Shown here: positions 57,866 through 64,000 of the stretch, piece after piece
Layout: each line of letters opens with the position of its first letter
Position numbering within the stretch: the first letter of the stretch is position 1
DNA from: Castanea sativa
Lineage: Eukaryota; Streptophyta; Magnoliopsida; Fagales; Fagaceae
Reading direction: 5' to 3'
DNA length: 64,000 nucleotides
Assembly: GCF_040712315.1 (NCBI RefSeq)
Contig: NC_134015.1
Span: forward strand, 21,639,614-21,703,613
Program-made: the position numbers and the translations under genes
The notes under the pieces: model-generated
The model's database searches: none
Seen by the model: the letters and a program-made list of their open reading frames with translations, nothing else
What the model was told of the DNA's origin: nothing

Positions 57866-59236
57866 CTATCCTCCCCACATACCTTTTTTTGCAATCTGCC
57901 TTCGTCTTTTTATCAAGTTTTCCATGCATCTACGTCTTTTATTTCCAACCTCTGGGCCATCACACGCCATGTCTTTTTCTTGGGCCTTACCTTTGTCTCT
58001 TGCCAATTTTTTCCATCTTCCAATACTTGATACTTCTTTTTCAACCCCTACGTTTAGGCCCATTTCACCCACTTGGCTGTTCATATCAGCAACCTTTTTA
58101 ACCTTAATTAGGCTTAAGGCCTCCGGTTCCTCCCTACAAGGTCCACTAGCATTTAAATGGGCTACTGACATGGCATCCTCGTCTGGTTTGGACAAATCCT
58201 TGACCAAGTTAGTTCCACATTCCTTTACACTTGGTTGTACTTCCTGACCTCTTCTCAGCCCACGTGTTGTCTCATCCCTCTTGTCCCATCTACACAGATT
58301 GTCATCTTCAGCAAGATTTGAATTTGTATCCTTTGTCAGCATCTCTGCTATCGATGCTTTCCTCACCATTACATCATTGTTACTGTTCCGGCCTCCACCT
58401 TCAACATCATCTAAAAAAGTAGAAGAGCTAACATTTGCCGCTGTACTTCTCAGCCCAGACCTTGCATCTTCTCCGAATACCCTTCCTTTCTTACTTCCAC
58501 TTCTTACCGTACTTCCAACTCTAAGCCATTCTCCATATTGCCTTTCTTTCAAGCTCTCTACTTGACCCATAGGACAATGTTTATCATCATGTCCAAGAAT
58601 ACCACAAATATAACAGAAGATAGGGAGTTGTTCATACTTGAAGGTGATCCAAAATTTTTCTCCGTCTACATTTGCGATATTCCCTCCTCTACGAAGGGGC
58701 TTATCAATTGGTATTTCTATTCGGATTCTCATGAACTTAGCTTGCTCCGCTTGCAACGATCTCTTGTCCACTTCAAGAACACAGCCAAGTTTGCTTCCTA
58801 CATCCTTCCCAACCTCCTCCGACATATACTTAAAGGGTAAGCCCCAAACTTGAACCCAAAAAGGAGCATGGGTAAAGGAAATATTAGAGGTTGTTAGCCC
58901 CTTCCTCCATCTACATAAAAGGAGCAGATTATTGTCAAAGTTCCATGGACCACTTCGTTCAACCCACTCCATTTGACACAGTGAACTAAATTTAAACTGC
59001 AATATATTATTCCTAACCTCCACAATCCTCAAATCCGACCCCATTTTCCATGCCGACTTCAAAGTATTCTTGAGAGCTCTCTGATTTTGTTGGCGATCTG
59101 TGAGGAGGCGTCCAAATAAACTTAAGGAACATTCCTCAATCAGCTCTTCTCTAGCAACATTTGTAAGAACTATTTCATCTGCCTCTTCCCTTGTGAGCTG
59201 TAGCTTTTGGAAACCATCTAGCACTTCTTGCTCCAT
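57866..59236 (-). CDS. LINE ORF1 (DUF4283 plus CCHC zinc knuckle), open
   Basis: ATG 59236 opens 456 residues without a stop. The N-terminal half is the DUF4283 nucleic-acid-binding domain of plant retroelements: FGRLLTDRQQNQRALKNTL, ERSGPWNFDNNLLLLCRW, FWVQVWGLP, FMRIRIEIPIDKPLRRGG. A CCHC knuckle follows: CYICGILGHDDKHCPM. The C-terminal half is hydrophilic and low in motifs. Such proteins coat LINE RNA and assist target-primed reverse transcription. The upstream extension to 59302 has no ATG. The frame is open although ORF2 is broken, so ORF1 may simply have escaped mutation. Confidence 0.85.
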   Translation of the reverse strand: MEQEVLDGFQKLQLTREEADEIVLTNVAREELIEECSLSLFGRLLTDRQQNQRALKNTLKSAWKMGSDLRIVEVRNNILQFKFSSLCQMEWVERSGPWNFDNNLLLLCRWRKGLTTSNISFTHAPFWVQVWGLPFKYMSEEVGKDVGSKLGCVLEVDKRSLQAEQAKFMRIRIEIPIDKPLRRGGNIANVDGEKFWITFKYEQLPIFCYICGILGHDDKHCPMGQVESLKERQYGEWLRVGSTVRSGSKKGRVFGEDARSGLRSTAANVSSSTFLDDVEGGGRNSNNDVMVRKASIAEMLTKDTNSNLAEDDNLCRWDKRDETTRGLRRGQEVQPSVKECGTNLVKDLSKPDEDAMSVAHLNASGPCREEPEALSLIKVKKVADMNSQVGEMGLNVGVEKEVSSIGRWKKLARDKGKAQEKDMACDGPEVGNKRRRCMENLIKRRRQIAKKGMWGG

Positions 59237-59424
59237 AATAAACGCACTGTAAACGTTACTACCCTGCAAGCATGAAAGTATAGATCCAGAAGAAACCCTC
59301 AAAATGAGACTACAGGGAGAAAGCCACTCGCATTTTGAGAGAAAAGTCTTCTACAGGGGAAAAGAGAAAAGTCTCCTACTTGGGAAAAGAGAGAAAGTCT
59401 CCTACAGGGGAGAGTTTAATTATC

Positions 59425-59640
59425 AAAGTCACCATTGAAGGCCTCCAATGATCAAAAAGACATAATCTATATAAACCACCTTAGAACCTAAGAGAAGGTA
59501 CACACATATACTAAAATACACATTTGATTCTTATTATTTCACTCTCCAAACATCTGACTTTGTCATCGGAGGCTCATTGGCTGATACCACGTACTAGTGA
59601 CCTTAGATAAAAGAATACCTTTGTTATTATATTACAGGTT
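59425..59640 (+). mobile_element. LTR fragment (Ty3-like), right part, after the LINE
   Basis: This continues the fragment at 52790. TATATAAACCACCTTAGAACC parallels ATATAAATACCTCAGAAACC of the 27639 LTR, and TCATCGGAGGCTCATTGGCTGATACCACG parallels its CTTCGGAGG-TATTCGGCCGACACCACACC. The full LTR ends are not clear. Confidence 0.5.
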
Positions 59641-61785
59641 ACAAATATGCTCTCATCAAATTCTGTGACTTCTGTCTAAACGACCATTTAACTGACGAAA
59701 TAGTGCTTCATCATTAAACATTGTTTAATTTATAAGGAAAGTAAAATAAATATATAACAAATTACAATTAATAAAATGTTACAAAAAAAATGAGACACAT
59801 TTTATATTTGTCTGGACCCGATATAAGTAAAAGTAGTAGTTGAACTTGAACCTCATCGCCTAGCATGAGTTTCGTGGTAGATAGCTCATTTAAACACCTC
59901 TTTCACGTCTCACGCTCCGTACCCCTTTGTCCATCACAATGGGCTCCAACAGCTTTTACAACACAAAACATCCTACTTTCTAGTCTTCCAAGCTCTATGA
60001 TTATTATGGCCGTTTGGTAGTGAAATTTAAATAATATTATTTGTAGTCTTTTAAAATATGTGAATGAAAAAAAAGTGTAAAAATATATATTAAATTATTT
60101 TTAAAAACTAAAAACGAAAATTTAAACCACCCTGCCAAACAGTCTTTGTAATCTTCAAATTGATTAGGTATGATAGAAGACTCCACGATTTATTAATTGA
60201 CACAAGAAGATACAAACAAAAGCTAATTACAATTTTGTTACTACTTGTCAGGATGACGACCAATAATAACAAAGAACAGATTGCGTTTCTACTATCTTTC
60301 TCCGTACAAAGTACAAACTAATAAATAAACAACAATAATTTCTCACACCAACCACAAAGTGACTGTAAAATAAATATCCAGCAACAAACAAGCAAGACAT
60401 TATTTTTACCGGGGAAACCACATAATCTAATCCAATAATAAAAACAACTTCTACTATTTCCTTTAAATAGGTAGATAAAACTGCTACTTTCTTTTAAGGG
60501 ATAAAACTTTTACTTTTAAGATAATGGTTTTAGAACAATCGTCCCTAGAATAAATATTAAGAGAGAACAGAACAACAACAATAACATGTCATTGTTGGAA
60601 TAAGTGTCTTATCATCCAAGAAAACAAAGGAAGAATTTCTACAATCCACACAAGTTATATCATATAAGGATTCCTATTCATATGGAACAATAGACAGAAT
60701 TTTTGTCAAAATCAAGCTTACATTAATGACCATTCAATTTTGGTCTGAAAGTGTTTGGTTTAGTAGTTTTTTTTTTTTTAACTTTCTTTCTCGCTCACAC
60801 TTTTTTCTGTCTTTTATTGTAATACAGCTTCTTTGTTGAAATCTTAAAAATAAATAACAAATAAATATTTCTACCCCTTGAAAGAAATCATTGGTGTTTT
60901 GAACAACGATAAGGTTAAGTTATAGCTTAACATTATCGACCCACTCTTTGCCTATAGGCCTCTTAAGTAGCGGTTCTTCAATATTATAGAGTGGATTCAA
61001 CAGAAACTACAAGATTTCATAATGGTAGAAGTATGTCATGTTAGGCAACAGACGAACAAACCAACACATGTATTCACTCAATATGTCAAGAGTGTTACTA
61101 ATTTTGTAACTTTGATAGAAGAAAATCCTAACATGGTCAAGCCTTTGTTGGCTCAAAATGTATTGAATTTCTCTTCTTCCTAATGAAAGTGAGTATTTTT
61201 TATCCAAAAAAAAAAAGTATTGGTTCCTCAATAAATAGATTAACTACTATGGTAAAGCCTAGGTAAGGCCACCACGAGGTCCATGACTAATCTCCTTAGT
61301 CCTTTTGCCTTTTTTATTTATTAAAAAAAAGGGTAATATGTAATTCCCTATTCTTATAAGGTGAAAAAAAATGGTATATTACACAGACTTCTCCCTAAGT
61401 TGTATCGAAATGAACCTTCCCCTTAAGGTTTTTATAAATGTAATAATTAAGTTAATGTGCTCTAATATTGTTAATTCCCTAATGAGATATTCCTTTAAAA
61501 AAAAAAAAGAAGGTTCTTACTAATTTGTACAAACTTTTAACACTATATTTGGAAAGGGGGAAAAGGAAGAGAAAAGAAGGAAAAAGTAAGGAAGGTAGAT
61601 CGTTTCTGCTATTTGGTTGTCCAAAAGAAAAGAAAAGTTGATGAGGGTGAAGTGATTCTCTTTTCATCAGCCCCACCGTTTTGGTATCAGCCCAATTTGG
61701 GCAGAAATAGCACGAAGAGTTAGAACTAATTTTTTGGGCCTACCACTTTAGGCTGTAAATGACTAACATGTTCTTAACACTCTTA
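59641..61785. other. Intergenic region with one small MITE relic
   Basis: No gene was recognised. At 60009-60144 a block starting GGCCGTTTGGTAGTG and ending CTGCCAAACAGTC resembles the MITE at 660-795. The remainder is AT-rich with scattered homopolymers. Confidence 0.45.
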
Positions 61786-62526
61786 TGTGGCGTTTGGTAC
61801 GGGAAATCCACATTACTCCTGGCATCTAGATTCCCAGGAATGTGATTCTTAGGAATGTGATTCCTAGGAATGTAGCTATTCCTATGTTTGGTTTCATTGG
61901 GAGATTCCAAGGAATGTGAGATGATAATGTTTGGTGTATTCTCAGGAATCTTAAATGAATTATTTGTTTTTCCCATTTTGTCCTTAGATTTGAATGTGAA
62001 GTACCAAGCCCATTAAAAAAAAATTTTCCTTTAAATAAATAATGAAAAAATATATATAAACTATTAATTAGTCCTTTAAAAAAATATCTTACTCTAAATA
62101 GATAGATAAAAAACATTATATAAACTATCAATTAGCAACACATTCATTAAAACTGTGATCTAACATTTCAAAATGACAAGAATAATTCAAAAATAACTAT
62201 TAGCAGAGTTATTTATCCTGTTTATGTTGTTTTGGCGGGAAAAGATAAAGACAAGAGAGAAGATATTGATAATTTGTTTTATAGTTTATCTTAATTGCTT
62301 AAATGATAAGAAAAAATGGTTAAAATTGTCAATTTATAAAAAATACAATTTCTTTTAAGTTTGGGAATCTGGATTCCCACCTGTTTTAAAGGGAATCCAC
62401 ATTCCTACTGAGAGGGGTTTAAGGATTCCCCTGGCATCTGATTCCCTAGCGTAATTTGCAACCAAACATGGGAATCTTTAAACATTCCTGGGAATCCTAA
62501 AACATTACCCCATACCAAACGCCACC
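61786..62526. mobile_element. PIF/Harbinger-like (Tourist-type) MITE, 741 bp
   Basis: The ends are TGTGGCGTTTGGTACGGG and CCCATACCAAACGCCACC, an inverse match of at least 13 bp. TTA flanks both sides (61783-61785 and 62527-62529), the PIF/Harbinger target. Subterminal GGAATGTGATTCCTAGGAATG repeats occur on the left and GGGAATCTGGATTCCCA on the right. No transposase is present. Confidence 0.75.
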
Positions 62527-62775
62527 TTAAGAAATTACAATTGTTCTAATATAAGAATTTCCCATCATTAATGAGGGCGTAAAGGTAAAAGTGAGCATTT
62601 TTCATTTCTCTTCCCTGTACAAAACCAAACAAATAAGAGATTGAATTTTCACATTTTCCTCTATCCTTTCTTTCATATATCCAAACACGTCAAAAGAAAA
62701 TATTTTCTTCTCTCTTTTCCTTCCCTTCCTCTTTTCCCTACTCTTCCCTTTCTCTTGCTATAACCAAACATAAAG

Positions 62776-62960
62776 TTTGTTTAGAATCCGCTTATTTTGT
62801 TGAAATTGAAAAAAAAAAATTTACTAAAAATTAGCTGAAATAGTACAGTGTGACCAATGAATAATACTAAAAAGTGTAATGAGACCTATGAATAGTAGCA
62901 AAAATATGCTGAATAGTAAAATAAGTTGGCAAAAATAATTTTACCAAACAGACACATAGT
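62776..62960. mobile_element. MITE of the TTTGGATA family, diverged
   Basis: It contains TTGTTTAGAATCCGCTTATTT, GTGACCAATGAATAAT and a terminal ACCAAACAGACAC. It lies in opposite orientation to the next copy. Confidence 0.45.
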
Positions 62961-63223
62961 ATGAGTGTTTTTTTGTTCCGTAAGTTGGGTATGAAAACCT
63001 TTTTTAGATGAAACATTCCATACGGAAAGTTGGGCAGACACTTATTTGCAATATTTATACAAATGCTAAAGGGAAAGTGTCATGTCATCCATAGTTTGGA
63101 GAGGAGTATGTCATTTTATGAAATCTCAATAGAGATTGATGTAATTTACCTAAAAAATTTATTGACTTAATAGGTTGTAAATTATGGATGGGGCGAGTCC
63201 ATCATAGCCAATTAATTCCTTAG

Positions 63224-63465
63224 ACTATGTGTGTGTTTGTCAAAAATTAAAAAATCAGTTTTTTTTTTTTTTGAGAAACAAATCAACTTATTTTATTATT
63301 CAGTTTATTTTTGCTAATATTCATGGACCCCACTACACTTTTTGGCACCATTCATTAATCTCACTGTACTATTTCAGCTAACTTTAATCTTTATCTATAG
63401 TACTTTCATCAAAAAGTTTTCAGTTTTAACAAAATAAACGGATCCCAAACAGACCCTACAAGTGA
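63224..63465. mobile_element. MITE of the TTTGGATA family, diverged, opposite orientation
   Basis: It starts TATGTGTGTGTTTGTC and ends GGATCCCAAACAGACCC. It contains CATGGACCCCACTACAC and AGTTTTCAGTTTTAAC, the complement of the family words. Confidence 0.45.
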
Positions 63466-63774
63466 AAGTAAATAATAAGGAAAAATATTTTATGTAAGAG
63501 AAGAAAACAAATTGAATGAGAAATCTAATTGATTCTATAATAATAATAGTAAGTAAATAAATAAAAGAGAAATCTAATCTAGATGGATATATAATATATT
63601 TAAATGAAAACTGAATAAAGCATTAAAATAATTTACTCTAATTTTGTGCTAAATGTTCCAATTTAAAATTTAAATACACTTTAATTTTGTGCCTTAAAGA
63701 CCATTACAACTACCCGAACCCATTTGAAACTTCTTCCAGCTCGATCATTTAATTTTTTTTTTATTTTTATACAA

Positions 63775-63920
63775 GATAGAATTTCTACTTTAGCCTAATC
63801 TAAGTGTATATGTGTATAAAGCTCCCTCTTGGAGACTTGAACCCCGACTCTTGCTCCCCCCACACCCCACAAGCATTTATACTTATAGAGTGACCACCAC
63901 ACCAAGGGGGAGGGGTGGTG
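63775..63920 (-). mobile_element. tRNA-derived SINE
   Basis: On the minus strand an A-box-like TTGGTGTGGTGGTCA (63889-63905) is followed about 55 bp later by a B box GGGGTTCAAGTCTCC (63831-63845), with GTGGGGTGTGGGGGGAGC between them. An AT-rich tail lies at the low-coordinate side. No duplication was identified. Confidence 0.55.
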
Positions 63921-64000
63921 ACGATTTAATTATTTAAATCAACGTCCAATCCATTTGAAACTATTATAAATTTTCTTTCCAAAACTTATACTTATAAACT

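Larger units (their letters stand above)
52956..59424 (-). mobile_element. L1-type LINE, full length, decayed, with 12-bp TSD
   Basis: Both sides carry AAAGTCACCATT (52944-52955 and 59425-59436). The low-coordinate end has a short T run, the A tail of a minus-strand element. The high-coordinate end holds a 5' UTR with three GAAAAGTCT-CTAC-GGG repeats (59340-59412). ORF1 then ORF2 follow on the minus strand. A 682-bp hAT element with its 8-bp duplication interrupts ORF2. Multiple stops make it inactive. Confidence 0.9.

Overview
This window is nuclear DNA of a dicotyledonous plant. It is AT-rich, its genes have introns, and most of it is transposable elements in several nested layers. The SINE and TTTGGATA-type MITE families look to me like those of Fagaceae (oak or chestnut), but that is recollection and cannot be proved from this sequence. 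There are no prokaryotic features, tRNA genes, rRNA genes or CRISPR arrays.

Three host genes look intact. (1) A Bet v 1/MLP-like gene on the + strand (exons 1238-1424 and 5128-5396, 151 aa) has a 3.7-kb intron loaded with repeats. (2) A seven-exon plastid-type phosphoglucomutase/phosphomannomutase-family gene lies on the - strand (21732-17938, 614 aa). (3) A three-exon C2-domain ABA-related (CAR-type) gene lies on the - strand (41812-39423, 169 aa); its first intron appears to be of the rare GC-AG class and an ABRE-like element lies upstream.

Transposable elements make up most of the rest. 5.6-13.1 kb: a decayed CACTA (En/Spm) region with a foldback subterminal array, a broken TNPA-like (Transposase_24) gene, the tail of a TNPD-like gene, and captured fragments of a small heat-shock-protein gene and of a LepA/GUF1 translation-factor gene. 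15.1-17.1 kb: a hAT relic containing a solo LTR with a 5-bp target-site duplication (TSD). 25.5-27.6 kb: a second hAT relic containing a LINE fragment. 27.6-37.3 kb: a complete but mutated Ty3/gypsy element of the Tat type (491- and 496-bp LTRs, perfect 5-bp TSD, extra archaeal-type RNase H), with a hairpin-bearing tandem repeat and a spliced antisense gene downstream of integrase. 45.4-52.4 kb: a Mutator-like element (MULE) with about 700-bp terminal inverted repeats (TIRs) and a perfect 9-bp TSD. 53.0-59.4 kb: a LINE with a 12-bp TSD, interrupted by a hAT element with a perfect 8-bp TSD, all inside an older LTR fragment. MITEs and SINEs fill the gaps.

The most striking item is the MULE. It carries two convergent genes, each starting just inside one TIR: a transposase gene, and a small GRF-zinc-finger gene ending in a predicted transmembrane helix. 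Both appear to have a 5' UTR intron whose donor lies inside the TIR and is therefore identical for the two genes. The layout resembles maize MuDR (mudrA/mudrB), but with an unrelated second gene. Both genes are frameshifted in this copy.
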